A DNA stretch of 64,000 bases, taken from positions 121,600 to 185,599 of the forward strand of contig CASDSM010000005.1 of assembly GCA_949283375.1 (NCBI GenBank), in the 5' to 3' direction. The position numbers were made by a program, and so were the translations under genes. Under the pieces are notes generated by a model. That model ran no database searches and had not been told where the DNA came from. It saw only the letters and a list, made by a program, of their open reading frames with translations. The DNA comes from an uncultured Eubacteriales bacterium (GTDB lineage Bacteria; Bacillota; Clostridia; Oscillospirales; Oscillospiraceae). Shown piece after piece: positions 28,124 to 37,136 of the stretch; position 1 is the first letter of the stretch; each line of letters begins with the position of its first letter.

Positions 28124-28462
28124 TCAGGCTTTCTCGCTCACCACGACGGTGATGTGGGCGGTGCGCTTGTCGATGCGGTAGCCGCGGCCGTGAGCGCGCG
28201 GGCGCATCCGCTTGATGATGGGGCCGGCGTTGGCGTAGGCGGCGGAGACATACAGCTTGGAGGCGTCCATGCCGTGGTTGTTCTCCGCGTTGGCCGCGGC
28301 GCTCTTCACCAGCTTGGCCAGCAGGGGGGAGGCCTTCTTGGGGGTGTTGTTCAGGATGCCGACCGCCAGGTCGATGTCCTTGCCCCGGATCAGATCGCAG
28401 ACGATGTTGACCTTGCGCGGGGAGATCCGGGCGTAGGTCAGGGTCGCTTTCGCTTCACTCAT
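28124..28462 (-). CDS. rplV: 50S ribosomal protein L22
   Basis: 112 residues. [20 protein letters not shown] and [20 protein letters not shown] are diagnostic. Its loop lines the nascent-peptide tunnel, where macrolide-resistance changes occur in other species; the loop here is of normal length. Confidence 0.98.
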   Translation of the reverse strand: MSEAKATLTYARISPRKVNIVCDLIRGKDIDLAVGILNNTPKKASPLLAKLVKSAAANAENNHGMDASKLYVSAAYANAGPIIKRMRPRAHGRGYRIDKRTAHITVVVSEKA

Positions 28463-28476
28463 TTGTCGCAGCCTCC

Positions 28477-28746
28477 TTACTTGGTCTTGCCGCCGCTGTG
28501 GCCGCGGAAGTAGCGGGTGGGCGCGAACTCGCCCAGCTTATGGCCGACCATGTCCTCCGTCACATAGACGGGCACATGCTTCTTGCCGTCATGCACGGCG
28601 AAGGTGTGGCCGACGAAAGAGGGGAAGATGGTGGAGGCGCGGCTCCAGGTCTTGAGGACCTTCTTCTCGCCGGTCTGGTTCATCTCATCCACCCGCTTCA
28701 GCAGCTCGGGAGCGCAGAAGGGGCCTTTCTTGATAGATCTGCTCAT
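28477..28746 (-). CDS. rpsS: 30S ribosomal protein S19
   Basis: 89 residues. [20 protein letters not shown], and [20 protein letters not shown] at the C-terminus. Head protein of the 30S subunit, next to S13. Confidence 0.98.
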   Translation of the reverse strand: MSRSIKKGPFCAPELLKRVDEMNQTGEKKVLKTWSRASTIFPSFVGHTFAVHDGKKHVPVYVTEDMVGHKLGEFAPTRYFRGHSGGKTK

Positions 28747-28758
28747 GTCTCTGCCTCC

Positions 28759-29592
28759 TTACTTGGCGTTGCGGCGACGGACAATGAACTTGTCGGTCGG
28801 ATTCTTCTTCTTGCGGGTCTTGTAACCCAGAGCGGGCTTGCCCCACGGGGTGACCGGGCCGGGACGGCCGATGGGGGCGCGGCCCTCGCCGCCGCCGTGC
28901 GGGTGGTCATTCGGGTTCATGACGGAGCCGCGGACGGTGGGACGCCAGCCCATGTGGCGCTTCCGGCCGGCCTTGCCGATGTGGACGTTGGCGTGGTCCT
29001 CGTTGCCCACCTGGCCGATGCAGGCCTTGCAGTTGGCCTTGACCAGACGGTACTCGCCGGAGGGGAGGCGGATCTGGGCGGAGTCGCCCTCCTTGGCCAT
29101 CAGCTGGGCCTGCTCGCCGGCGGCGCGCACGAGCTGGGCGCCCTTGCCAGGGTGCAGCTCGATGTTGTGGATGATGGTGCCCACGGGGATCGCAGACAGG
29201 GGCAGGCAGTTGCCCGGCTTGATGTCGGCCTGGGCGCCGGTCTCGATGATGTGGCCGGGCTTGAGGCCCACGGGGGCGAGGATATAGGCCTTGTCGCCGT
29301 TCTCATACTGGATGAGGGCGATGTTGGCGGAGCGGTTGGGATCATACTCCAGGCGCAGGACGGTGGCGTTGTCCTCACGCAGGCGCCGGAAGTCGATCAC
29401 GCGGTACTTGCGGCGCACGCCGCCGCCGCGGTGGCGGACGGTGATGCGGCCATAGCTGTTGCGGCCGGCGCTCTTCTTCAGAGACTCGGTCAGGCCGCGC
29501 TCAGGCTTGGCCTTCTTGTCGATGCCCTCGAACGTGGACACCGTCATGTGACGGCGCGACGGAGTCGTGGGCTTATAAGCACGAATCGCCAT
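28759..29592 (-). CDS. rplB: 50S ribosomal protein L2
   Basis: 277 residues. [20 protein letters not shown] at the start; the C-terminal signature [20 protein letters not shown] contains the conserved His near the peptidyl-transferase centre. Normal length and position. Confidence 0.98.
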   Translation of the reverse strand: MAIRAYKPTTPSRRHMTVSTFEGIDKKAKPERGLTESLKKSAGRNSYGRITVRHRGGGVRRKYRVIDFRRLREDNATVLRLEYDPNRSANIALIQYENGDKAYILAPVGLKPGHIIETGAQADIKPGNCLPLSAIPVGTIIHNIELHPGKGAQLVRAAGEQAQLMAKEGDSAQIRLPSGEYRLVKANCKACIGQVGNEDHANVHIGKAGRKRHMGWRPTVRGSVMNPNDHPHGGGEGRAPIGRPGPVTPWGKPALGYKTRKKKNPTDKFIVRRRNAK

Positions 29593-29607
29593 TTTGCGTT
29601 ACCTCCC

Positions 29608-29901
29608 TTACACCATGCCTTCGAAGAACTCGATCGTCTTGGAGTCTTCCGTCAGCTTGACGATGGCCTTCTTGTAGCCGGAGCGGCGGCCGGGACGGCC
29701 GGCGCCCATGCGCTTGACCTTGCCGTCGTAGTTCATCGTGTTGACCTTGGCGACCTTGACGCCGAAGATCTCCTCGACGGCCTGGCCGATCATGGCCTTG
29801 TTGGCGTCGGGATGGACGATGAAGGTGTACTTCTTCTCGGCGCTGCCGAGCATGGAGCGCTCGGTGACGACGGGGCGGAGAATGATATCATAGGCGGTCA
29901 T
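29608..29901 (-). CDS. rplW: 50S ribosomal protein L23
   Basis: 97 residues. [40 protein letters not shown] and [20 protein letters not shown] are conserved. It is the docking site for SRP and trigger factor at the tunnel exit. The ATG overlaps the rplD stop by one base. Confidence 0.98.
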   Translation of the reverse strand: MTAYDIILRPVVTERSMLGSAEKKYTFIVHPDANKAMIGQAVEEIFGVKVAKVNTMNYDGKVKRMGAGRPGRRSGYKKAIVKLTEDSKTIEFFEGMV

Positions 29902-30521
29902 TACGCGTACACCTCCTCGATGGTGGCCAGCGCGGCCTTGTCGATGACCAGGGTCTTGGCATTGACCAGGTCGTAGACGCTCAGGATGTTGGCGGGGGTG
30001 GTGATCACGCCGGGGATGTTGCGCGCGGAGAGCACCACGCCGGACTTCACGCCGTCGGTGATGACCACGCTCTTGCCGGCGTCGATCGCGCCGAGCAGGG
30101 CGGCCATGGTCTTGGTCTTGGGCTCGGCGATGTCCAGGCCGTCGATCACGGCGATGTTGCCGTTCTGGGCCTTATCGGACAGGACGCTCTTGAGGGCCAG
30201 GCGGCGCAGCTTCTTGTTGAGGGTGTAGCGGTAGCTGCGGGGCTTGGGAGCGAAGACGATGCCGCCGTGCGTCCACTGCGGGGAGCGGGTCGAGCCCTGA
30301 CGGGCGCGGCCGGTGCCCTTCTGGCGCCACGGCTTCTTGCCGCCGCCGGAGACCTCAGCGCGGGTGAGCGCGGACTGCGTGCCCTGACGGCAGTTGGCCA
30401 GGTGGTTCTTGACCACCGCGTGAACGGCGGGCAGGTTGGGCTCGATACCAAAGACAGACTCGGCCAGCTCGACCTCGCCCACCTGCTTGCCGGCCATATC
30501 ATAAACCTTAGCGATAGACAT
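29901..30521 (-). CDS. rplD: 50S ribosomal protein L4
   Basis: 206 residues. The extended loop [20 protein letters not shown] reaches into the exit tunnel; [20 protein letters not shown] follows. In E. coli L4 represses the S10 operon through its leader; a leader of about 290 bases is present here (31736-32023). Confidence 0.98.
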   Translation of the reverse strand: MSIAKVYDMAGKQVGEVELAESVFGIEPNLPAVHAVVKNHLANCRQGTQSALTRAEVSGGGKKPWRQKGTGRARQGSTRSPQWTHGGIVFAPKPRSYRYTLNKKLRRLALKSVLSDKAQNGNIAVIDGLDIAEPKTKTMAALLGAIDAGKSVVITDGVKSGVVLSARNIPGVITTPANILSVYDLVNAKTLVIDKAALATIEEVYA

Positions 30522-30542
30522 GTTGGTTTACTCTCCTTTCCC

Positions 30543-31274
30543 TTAGCGGTTTCTCGCGGAAGCCTTCTGCGGGTTGACGCGGGCGGAAGCCTTCTGCGGG
30601 TTGCTGGAGATGCCGGCGCCGGCCTGCTTGACCACGTTGACCTTGGCGGTGCTCTTGATGACCACCACGCCGCCCTTCGGGCCGGGGATCGCGCCGCGGA
30701 CGGCGATCAGATTGACCTCGGGATCGACCTTGACCACTTCCAGGTTCTGCACGGTGACCTGCTCGGCGCCCATCTGGCCGGCGCCGATCTTGCCCTTGCG
30801 GATACGGCTGGGGGTGGAGGTGGAGCCCATGGAGCCTGCATGACGGTGGACCGGGCCGCCGCCGTGGCTCATCGGGGTGCGGTGCGCGCCGTGGCGCTTG
30901 ATGACGCCGGCGTAGCCCTTGCCCTTGCTGATGCCGGTGGCATCGACCTTGTCGCCCACGGCGAAGACGTCCGCCTTGAGCACGTCGCCGACGTTCAGGG
31001 CGTCATAGTTGTCCACGCGGACTTCCTTGAGCACGCGCAGCAGCAGGCCCTCGCCCGCCTTGGCCAGGTGGCCCTTCTGGCCCTTGGTCAGGTGCTTTTC
31101 GGTGGTGGGCTGGTAGCCGAGCTGAATGGCCTCATAGCCGTCCTTCTCAGCGGTCTTCTTCTGAACCACGGTGCAGGGCCCCGCCTCGATGACGGTGACG
31201 GGAACCACCTTGCCGGCTTCATCGAAGATCTGGGTCATGCCGACCTTTTTGCCGATGATTGCCTTGTGTTCCAT
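30543..31274 (-). CDS. rplC: 50S ribosomal protein L3 with duplicated C-terminal octapeptide
   Basis: 243 residues. [20 protein letters not shown] and the conserved [20 protein letters not shown] mark L3. The last ~20 residues hold NPQKASAR twice, matching a 21-base DNA direct repeat at about 30551-30605. This is a small tail extension not seen in short L3 forms and probably of no catalytic consequence. L3 starts 50S assembly. Confidence 0.97.
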   Translation of the reverse strand: MEHKAIIGKKVGMTQIFDEAGKVVPVTVIEAGPCTVVQKKTAEKDGYEAIQLGYQPTTEKHLTKGQKGHLAKAGEGLLLRVLKEVRVDNYDALNVGDVLKADVFAVGDKVDATGISKGKGYAGVIKRHGAHRTPMSHGGGPVHRHAGSMGSTSTPSRIRKGKIGAGQMGAEQVTVQNLEVVKVDPEVNLIAVRGAIPGPKGGVVVIKSTAKVNVVKQAGAGISSNPQKASARVNPQKASARNR

Positions 31275-31426
31275 TTCGGAGTTCCTCCTTATATAAGGTT
31301 ATTGGTTGAGGGGACCGACCATTGGGCTGGCGGACGCATCCTCAACATGACCCCTCCGCCCTGCCGGACGGACCGGTTGGCGGAGTATGGGTACTGACAA
31401 AACAGTGGTGAGATCCGAATGCCGGG

Positions 31427-31735
31427 TTACAGCTTGATCTCAATCTCAACGCCCGCCGGAAGCTGCAGATTCATCAGCGCCTCCACCGTCTTGGGGGAGG
31501 GATTCTGGATGTCGATCAGGCGCTTGTGGGTGCGGCGCTCGAACTGCTCACGGCTGTCCTTGTACTTGTGGACAGCGCGCAGGATGGTCACGACCTCGCG
31601 CTTGGTGGGCAGGGGGATCGGGCCGGAGACGGAGGCGCCGGTGCGCTTGGCGGTCTCCACGATGGTCTCGGCGCTCTGATCGATGAGCTGATGGTCATAG
31701 GCCTTCAGGCGAATACGAATCATTTCTTTTGCCAT
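31427..31735 (-). CDS. rpsJ: 30S ribosomal protein S10
   Basis: 102 residues. [20 protein letters not shown], the loop [20 protein letters not shown], and [20 protein letters not shown] are intact. It also serves as NusE in antitermination. It is the first gene of the superoperon; the ribosome site GGAGGAG lies 11 bases upstream. The 151-base gap to rplC holds no gene. Confidence 0.98.
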   Translation of the reverse strand: MAKEMIRIRLKAYDHQLIDQSAETIVETAKRTGASVSGPIPLPTKREVVTILRAVHKYKDSREQFERRTHKRLIDIQNPSPKTVEALMNLQLPAGVEIEIKL

Positions 31736-32023
31736 GGTGTTTGCTCCTCCTTGTTTTCGTACTGTTGTACATGACCGGGGGTATTTGGCCGGGGCAGACT
31801 GGTCAGGATTAACATACGCTGTGCCGTGTGTATCACTTCATGTCATAAGGAAAGCCGACGCAAAACCGCCGGCCGTCTCCACCATGCATGACGATATACC
31901 CGTCAAAATGGCACAGTGGTCACTTCACAGCCGCCCAGATCCAGCCCGGACATACTCCGCAGAAGTTACCGGACGTCCGTCCGCAATCTCCTGCATCATC
32001 GCATGATACGCCGCAGCGCATCG
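31736..32023 (-). promoter_or_regulatory. Leader of the S10 operon (about 290 nt)
   Basis: From the predicted start near 32023 to the rpsJ ATG there are about 288 untranslated bases. A stem of 7 bp, GCCGGCG/CGTCGGC (31854-31873), has a GTTTTG loop and is followed by TTTCC, like a weak attenuator. The rest shows further short complementarities but no family I can name. A long leader here is where L4 or another protein regulates the operon in some bacteria. Confidence 0.55.
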
Positions 32024-32029
32024 GTAGGT

Positions 32030-32058
32030 ATTATACCGGTTCGGGCGGAAAAAGTCAA
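32030..32058 (-). promoter_or_regulatory. Main promoter of the S10-spc-alpha operon
   Basis: Minus strand TTGACT (32053-32058), 17-base spacer, TATAAT (32030-32035): close to a consensus strong promoter. It diverges from the plus-strand promoter at 32128-32157. Confidence 0.85.
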
Positions 32059-32127
32059 GCGGTTTTGCCGCATTTTTGCAGAACTTTTCCATCTCTTTTC
32101 CCCGGCGGCGGAATCCGCGCCCCTCTC

Positions 32128-32157
32128 TTGCCGCGCGATGGGCAGATATGCTATAAT
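32128..32157 (+). promoter_or_regulatory. Promoter of the large TagF-like gene
   Basis: TTGCCG (32128-32133), 18-base spacer, TATAAT (32152-32157) with TGC before the -10. In the short leader CCGGCCC/GGGCCGG (32181-32200) forms a hairpin directly before the AGGAGG site. Confidence 0.75.
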
Positions 32158-32215
32158 TTATAAATCGAGACGAAGGTATTCCGGCCCCCGGGAGGGCCGG
32201 CAGGAGGTTTTCGCC

Positions 32216-35200
32216 ATGTCCCAGCCCAATGCGCCCTGGACGCCGCTGCCGTCCAGCCTCTCCATCTCCTCCACCGGGCAGCCGCTTCAGGTGGAGCTGC
32301 TGCCCCCGGCCGGCGGGCGGCTGCGCCTGCGCTGCATACGCGATGAACAGCCGCTGCCGGAGGGTCCGCTCTTTCTGCTGGTCTCCAACTGGCCGGAGAC
32401 CAGCCACTGGCAGTGCCCCGCCGAGTCCCTCGGAGACGGGCGGATCGCCGTGGACCTCAACGGCGCGCAGGCCGCCTTTCAGCCGGAGGAGAAGCGCCCG
32501 CTGCGGCTGCATCTGGTGGACGGCAGCCGGACGCTCTATCCCCTCGAAAACGGCGCCATGACGCCTCTCCTGCGCAGGACCGGACAGGAGCTCTACCTCT
32601 ATGACCGCCGCGCCTTTTACGGGGAGCCTGCGGCCAGCTTCTTCCACGACGGCATTTTCTACGAGGCGATCCCCTACTTCTATCAGGACGGCACCCGTCC
32701 GGCGGAGCTCGGGCTGAGATTTACCCCGCGCAGCCTGCGCTACTGGTCCCAGCTCGGCTATGGCCTCACGGAGTGGGCGCTTGACGAGGAGCCGTTCCGC
32801 CTGAGCATCCAGATGCCGGAGGGCGCGCCCCCCCTGGATGCGCTGGTGCTCCACGACCCGGATGGCCGGGAGGAGGGACGGGTCCTCCTCCCCGTCTCCC
32901 ACAGCGGCGCGGGGCGGTGCACCGCCACCCTCTCCCGCCTCCAGCTTCCGCTCCAAGGGCGGCCCCTCGCCCTCTCGGGCGCCATCGACACCGGGGACGG
33001 GGTGCTCTGCTGCATCCCGCTCTCCGTCATCCGCGATGAACTGCACCAGCGCCTGGAGTACGCCGCCAATGGCGAGCCGCTGCACGAGGCGGCCGGGCAG
33101 CGGTGCTATCTCTCCCTCGACCAGCGCTGCCGCCCCATCCTGGTCCCCGGCGAGCTGCCGCCCTTTGCCCAGAGGCTGGCAGAACCCCTCCCGCTCGCGC
33201 GCGCGCTGGAGGAGGAGCTGCTGCCGGTGACCGGACAGCGGGGCATCCGCGACCTCGGCGGCGAGGACTGGCATTGGCGCTTTGAGCTCCCGAACGTCTC
33301 CTTCTCCGAGACGGACGAGCTGCTGCTGACCGCCGGGCGGAGGGGGCAGACCCTCCGCCTGCCCGTCCGCTCCTGCACCGACCCGCGCCGGCCCGGATTG
33401 CTGGAGGCGGACTTCACCCCCCTGCGCGACGCGCTCCCCAACAGCCTGATCAACCGCTGGTCGCTCTCTCTGGCCATCCGGCAGGGCGACGTCTACTATC
33501 ATGTGTCCCTCCGCCTGCCTGAGCGGACCATCCGCCGCCAGTTCCGCCAGAAGGACGATTTTCTCAACACCTCCTTTGCCTACGGCGCCCCGGTGGGCGA
33601 GGCGGCCCTCGGCCCCGTGACGGTCTGCGGCCTGATCTGCTGCCCCTCCTCGGGCTACTGCCAGCTCCAGACCTCCGACCGGATGCGCCGGTATGAGCGC
33701 CAGCTTGTCTGCCGGGCCCAGCTCATCCGCCTGCGCGGGAGCAGGCTGGACCTGCGCGTGGTCTGTCCCAACTCGGTCCCCGGGCGCTGGACCGGCTTTG
33801 CCATCCTCCACCGTTACAAGCTGGAGGTGGACCGCTCGGTATACTCCTTCTCCGCCTCCTCCCGCCCTGGCGCGGACGGGACCACCCTGCTCACCGCCTC
33901 GCTCGACCTCTCCCAGTGCCGGTTCAGCCCGCTGTACTGGGATATCCGCGCGGTCTTCGAGGGGCAGGACGGCGTGTCCTACACCGTGCGCATCCGCGCC
34001 GGCCTGGTCAAGACCGACCGGGCGCGCCGGCAGAGAAAGCTCCGCCAGCGGCTGGAGCGCACCTTCCACTCCGGCAGCTACCGTCAGGACGAGGCGCAGT
34101 CCGTCTCCCTCTATCAGACGGCGGACCGCAATTTTGCCCTCGTATGCCAGGAGTACAGCCCGTACAGCGGCCTGCGCTTCCGTCTCAAGGAGCGGCTGGC
34201 CCTGCTGCTGAGCAGGCTCTTTGCCCGGCGTCTGGCAGAGAAAAACATCTTCCTGTGCTACGAGAAATACTGCTGCATGGCGCAGGACAACGGCTTCTAC
34301 TTCTTCCGCCACTGCATGGAAAACGACATGGAGCGCAAGATGAACCGGAGCATCTACTTCGTCATCGACAAGCGCCAGCCGGACTATCAGGAGCGGCTGC
34401 TCCCCTACCAGGACCATGTCATCCAGTTTATGAGCCTGCGGCACATGGTCTACCTCCTCGCCGCGCGTCTGCTCATCTCCAGCGACTCCAAGGCGCACGC
34501 CTACGCCTGGCGGGCCAAGGAGAGCATCATCCTCCCGCGCATGATGAACCGGAAGAAGCTGGTCTTCCTCCAGCACGGGGTGATCGCCCTCAAGCGGGTG
34601 GAGTTTTACAGCAAGGGGACCAACGCCGTCAATCTCTTCGTCACCTCCAACCAGCGCGAGCACGACATCATCGTTCAGGAGATGGCCTATCCCCCGGAGG
34701 ACGTCATCATCACCGGTCTCGCACGGTGGGATGTGCTCCGCGACGCCGGCTGGGAGGAGCGGCATGTGCTCGTCATGCCCACCTGGCGCAACTGGCTGGA
34801 GGAGGTCTCGGACGCGGCCTTTGTCACCAGCGACTACTATAAAAACTATATGGCCCTGCTCAACGACCCGCGCCTGGCCGATCTGCTCGAGCGGGAGGAC
34901 CTCTACCTCGACTTCTATATCCACCCCAAATTCCGCGACTACCTCTCCAACTTCCACATCGCCGGGGGCGGACGGGTACGGCTGATCCCGTTCGGCTCCG
35001 AGCCGCTCAACCAGCTCATCATGGGCTGCAAGCTGCTCATCACCGACTACTCCAGCGTCTGCTGGGACGTCTACTATCAGGCAAAGCCGGTGCTCTTCTA
35101 TCAGTTCGATCTGGAGCAGTACAACGAGACCACCGGCTCGTATATCGACATGGAGACCGAACTCTTCGGTGAGCGTGTGCTCACGCCGGAGGCCCTGCTC

Positions 35201-35338
35201 GAGCGGCTGGAGGCCTACGCCAGGGACGGCTTCCGCCTGCCGGAGAAATACGCCGCCATGCGTCCGCAGATGTACGCCTACCTCGACCACAACAACAGCC
35301 AGCGCACCTGCGAGGAGATCATGAAGCGCCACTGGTGA
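32216..35338 (+). CDS. Large CDP-glycerol glycerophosphotransferase (TagF-like, 1040 residues)
   Basis: The C-terminal ~365 residues (from KNIFLCYEKYCC near 675) form a Glyphos_transf (PF04464) domain: QRLLPYQDHVIQFMSLRHM, FLQHGVIALKRVEFY, ITGLARWDVLRD, and LLITDYSSVCWDVYYQAKPV with the Asp-Tyr-Ser substrate motif. The N-terminal ~670 residues are rich in beta strands and repeat loosely (several PLEGRPL- and DGVLCC-like strands), resembling the beta-rich accessory domains found ahead of some clostridial TagF proteins. No membrane helix. It likely polymerises or decorates a teichoic-acid-like chain at the inner membrane face. ATG at 32216 has AGGAGG 8 bases upstream; the open frame upstream is not coding. 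Far from tagD, but the same pathway. Confidence 0.88.
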   Translation: MSQPNAPWTPLPSSLSISSTGQPLQVELLPPAGGRLRLRCIRDEQPLPEGPLFLLVSNWPETSHWQCPAESLGDGRIAVDLNGAQAAFQPEEKRPLRLHLVDGSRTLYPLENGAMTPLLRRTGQELYLYDRRAFYGEPAASFFHDGIFYEAIPYFYQDGTRPAELGLRFTPRSLRYWSQLGYGLTEWALDEEPFRLSIQMPEGAPPLDALVLHDPDGREEGRVLLPVSHSGAGRCTATLSRLQLPLQGRPLALSGAIDTGDGVLCCIPLSVIRDELHQRLEYAANGEPLHEAAGQRCYLSLDQRCRPILVPGELPPFAQRLAEPLPLARALEEELLPVTGQRGIRDLGGEDWHWRFELPNVSFSETDELLLTAGRRGQTLRLPVRSCTDPRRPGLLEADFTPLRDALPNSLINRWSLSLAIRQGDVYYHVSLRLPERTIRRQFRQKDDFLNTSFAYGAPVGEAALGPVTVCGLICCPSSGYCQLQTSDRMRRYERQLVCRAQLIRLRGSRLDLRVVCPNSVPGRWTGFAILHRYKLEVDRSVYSFSASSRPGADGTTLLTASLDLSQCRFSPLYWDIRAVFEGQDGVSYTVRIRAGLVKTDRARRQRKLRQRLERTFHSGSYRQDEAQSVSLYQTADRNFALVCQEYSPYSGLRFRLKERLALLLSRLFARRLAEKNIFLCYEKYCCMAQDNGFYFFRHCMENDMERKMNRSIYFVIDKRQPDYQERLLPYQDHVIQFMSLRHMVYLLAARLLISSDSKAHAYAWRAKESIILPRMMNRKKLVFLQHGVIALKRVEFYSKGTNAVNLFVTSNQREHDIIVQEMAYPPEDVIITGLARWDVLRDAGWEERHVLVMPTWRNWLEEVSDAAFVTSDYYKNYMALLNDPRLADLLEREDLYLDFYIHPKFRDYLSNFHIAGGGRVRLIPFGSEPLNQLIMGCKLLITDYSSVCWDVYYQAKPVLFYQFDLEQYNETTGSYIDMETELFGERVLTPEALLERLEAYARDGFRLPEKYAAMRPQMYAYLDHNNSQRTCEEIMKRHW

Positions 35339-35459
35339 GCAGCTTCCCCTTCTTCCGGGAGAAACCGACGGAATTTTCCCCTTCTCCGTCCTCTCAGTCC
35401 GTTTTATTGGACTGTGAATGCCGTATCCTGAGGGCATCCAAAACAGAGGAGGGATTCCC

Positions 35460-35582
35460 GTGGAATACGAGATTCGCCACGTCAGAGGTCATGTAGAGGT
35501 GTTCTCCCCGGAGGGGAATTTCCTCTTCTCCGCCGACACCGAGTATGAGGCCCGCTGCGAGCTGCGCGAGGACGCGGCGTGA
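35460..35582 (+). CDS. Small protein of 40 residues
   Basis: GTG start with an excellent site (GAGGAGGG, 6 bases upstream), reading VEYEIRHVRGHVEVFSPEGN then FLFSADTEYEARCELREDAA and a TGA. The pattern of an alternating beta hairpin followed by an acidic helix, plus the ribosome site, argues for a real protein. I do not recognise a characterised family. It follows the TagF-like gene by 121 bases. The 219 bases after it hold only the next promoter. Confidence 0.65.
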   Translation: MEYEIRHVRGHVEVFSPEGNFLFSADTEYEARCELREDAA

Positions 35583-35678
35583 GTCACAGGCGGCAATTTC
35601 GTCTGTCTGCCCCCGGCTCCGGCCGGGGGCAGAGCTTCCGGCCCATGTTAGTTTGTTCGAACCTCACAATTTTTTTGC

Positions 35679-35706
35679 TTGACAGCGGCGCAGTTGCCCG
35701 TATACT
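35679..35706 (+). promoter_or_regulatory. Promoter of the HPr-like/D-lactate dehydrogenase pair
   Basis: Perfect TTGACA (35679-35684), 16-base spacer, TATACT (35701-35706). A ~95-base leader follows. Confidence 0.7.
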
Positions 35707-35801
35707 GTTACCAGAGAGCATTTGCCGCATCCGGACAGGCGTTCGGATGCATCGCCCGCGCCCGGCGCGGGCAATCTATCAGCAAAAAGGAGTGCAGCCC
35801 G

Positions 35802-36059
35802 ATGAGACAATTCACCTACACCGTAGCCGACCCCAACGGCGTCCACGCCCGCACGGCCGGCCTGTTTTCCGAGGAGGCAGTCAAGTTCCACTGCGCCATC
35901 GAGCTGGCGCTGAACGGGAAGAAGGCCAACGCCAAGCGCCTGCTGGACATCATGTCCCTGCACGCGAAGGCAGGGGACACGCTGACGGTCACCTGCGAGG
36001 GTCCGGAGGAGGACCAGGCCGCCGCCGCGCTCGAGGCGGATATCGGCCGCTATTTCTGA
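35802..36059 (+). CDS. HPr-family phosphocarrier protein lacking the regulatory serine
   Basis: 85 residues, HPr length. The active-site His is in NGVHARTAGLF, matching the GxHARPA motif of HPr (Pro replaced by Thr). At the regulatory site, HPr reads KSIMGVMSL with Ser46; here it reads KRLLDIMSL, so Ser46 is Arg. The protein could still accept phosphate on His from enzyme I but could not be phosphorylated by HPr kinase. It lies 21 bases before a D-2-hydroxyacid dehydrogenase gene, so the two are co-transcribed. ATG at 35802 has AAAGGAG upstream; the longer frame from 35679 overlaps the promoter. It could be a PTS regulator rather than the main HPr. Confidence 0.85.
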   Translation: MRQFTYTVADPNGVHARTAGLFSEEAVKFHCAIELALNGKKANAKRLLDIMSLHAKAGDTLTVTCEGPEEDQAAAALEADIGRYF

Positions 36060-36080
36060 GCTGGAGAAAGGAGCGCCACG

Positions 36081-37073
36081 ATGAAGATCCTGTTTTACGG
36101 AGCGAAGGACTACGACCACCTCTACTTTGACCAGCTCGCCGCCGACCCCGGCTACGGCTGCCAGATCGACTTTCTGAGCGCCAACCTGGACGCGACCACC
36201 GCCCCGCTGTGCAAGGGGTATGAGGCGGTCTGCGCCTTTGTGAACGCCGACTGCTCCCGCCCGGTGCTCGAGCGGTTCCATCAGGAGGGGGTCCGCCTGC
36301 TGCTGATGCGCTGCGCAGGCTTCAACAACGTCGACCTCGCCGCGGCGAAGGAGTTTGGCATCACCGTCCTGCGCGTGCCCGGCTACAGCCCGGAGGCGGT
36401 GGCGGAGTTCGCCATGACGCTGGCCCTCGCGGCCAACCGGCGCATCCACAAGGCATATATTAAGGTGCGCAACAACAACTTCTCCCTGGACGGCCTGCTC
36501 GGCTACAACCTGCACGACAGCGTGGCCGGCATCGTGGGCACAGGCAAGATCGGCGCGGCGATGGCGCGCATCTGCAAGGGCTTCGGCATGGAGGTCATCG
36601 CCTACGACAAGTACCCCAACCCCGCCCTAAAGGACATCCTGACCTATGTGGAGCTCGACGAGCTGCTGCGGCGCAGCGACCTGATCAGCCTGCACTGCCC
36701 GCTCACGCCGGAGAACCACCACATGATCAACGCCGAGACCATCGCCCAGATGAAGGACTCCGCCATCCTGGTCAACACCAGCCGCGGCCCGCTGATCGAC
36801 ACCGACGCCCTGCTCGTCGCCCTGCGGCAGCACAAGTTCGCCGCCGTCGCGCTTGACGTGTACGAGGACGAGGACGAGCAGGTGTTCGAGGACTTCTCGG
36901 ACAACGTGCTGACCAACGACAAGGTCGCCCTGCTGCTGGCCTTTCCCAATGTGATTGTGACCAGCCACCAGGCCTTTTTCACCCACACCGCCCTGCAGGC
37001 GATCGCCGTCACCACGATGGAGAACGCCTACGCCTTCGCCCACGGCGAGGAGCTGAAGAACAAGGTGGAATGA
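36081..37073 (+). CDS. D-2-hydroxyacid dehydrogenase, D-lactate dehydrogenase (LdhA) type
   Basis: 330 residues, typical for fermentative D-lactate dehydrogenase. NAD-binding GIVGTGKIGAAMARICKGFG; catalytic Arg in ILVNTSRGPLID, Glu in VALDVYEDEDEQV, and His in VIVTSHQAFFT. The substrate-loop region LLLMRCAGFNNVDL is the one shared by LdhA enzymes. It would reduce pyruvate to D-lactate with NADH in the cytoplasm; other 2-keto acids are possible. GAAAGGAG site upstream. The unit ends at a 17-bp hairpin. Confidence 0.92.
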   Translation: MKILFYGAKDYDHLYFDQLAADPGYGCQIDFLSANLDATTAPLCKGYEAVCAFVNADCSRPVLERFHQEGVRLLLMRCAGFNNVDLAAAKEFGITVLRVPGYSPEAVAEFAMTLALAANRRIHKAYIKVRNNNFSLDGLLGYNLHDSVAGIVGTGKIGAAMARICKGFGMEVIAYDKYPNPALKDILTYVELDELLRRSDLISLHCPLTPENHHMINAETIAQMKDSAILVNTSRGPLIDTDALLVALRQHKFAAVALDVYEDEDEQVFEDFSDNVLTNDKVALLLAFPNVIVTSHQAFFTHTALQAIAVTTMENAYAFAHGEELKNKVE

Positions 37074-37081
37074 TCCACGAA

Positions 37082-37125
37082 AAAACCGGCCAGGAGGCAG
37101 ATCAGCTCGCCTCCTGGCCGGTTTT
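37082..37125. terminator. Bidirectional terminator between ldhA-type and M23 genes
   Basis: Perfect 17-bp stem, 37082-37098 (AAAACCGGCCAGGAGGC) with 37109-37125, loop of 10. The A-run on one side and T-run on the other serve both converging genes. Confidence 0.92.
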
Positions 37126-37136
37126 CACCGTTCCGG

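Noticed and set aside
31930-32004. A leader peptide (MMQEIADGRPVTSAEYV...) in the S10 leader
   Set aside because: There is no Shine-Dalgarno and no run of regulatory codons; random short frames are common here.
31925-35437. A 1170-residue minus-strand frame opposite the TagF-like gene
   Set aside because: It runs against a clear Glyphos_transf gene and covers both divergent promoters; its sequence has no recognisable fold.
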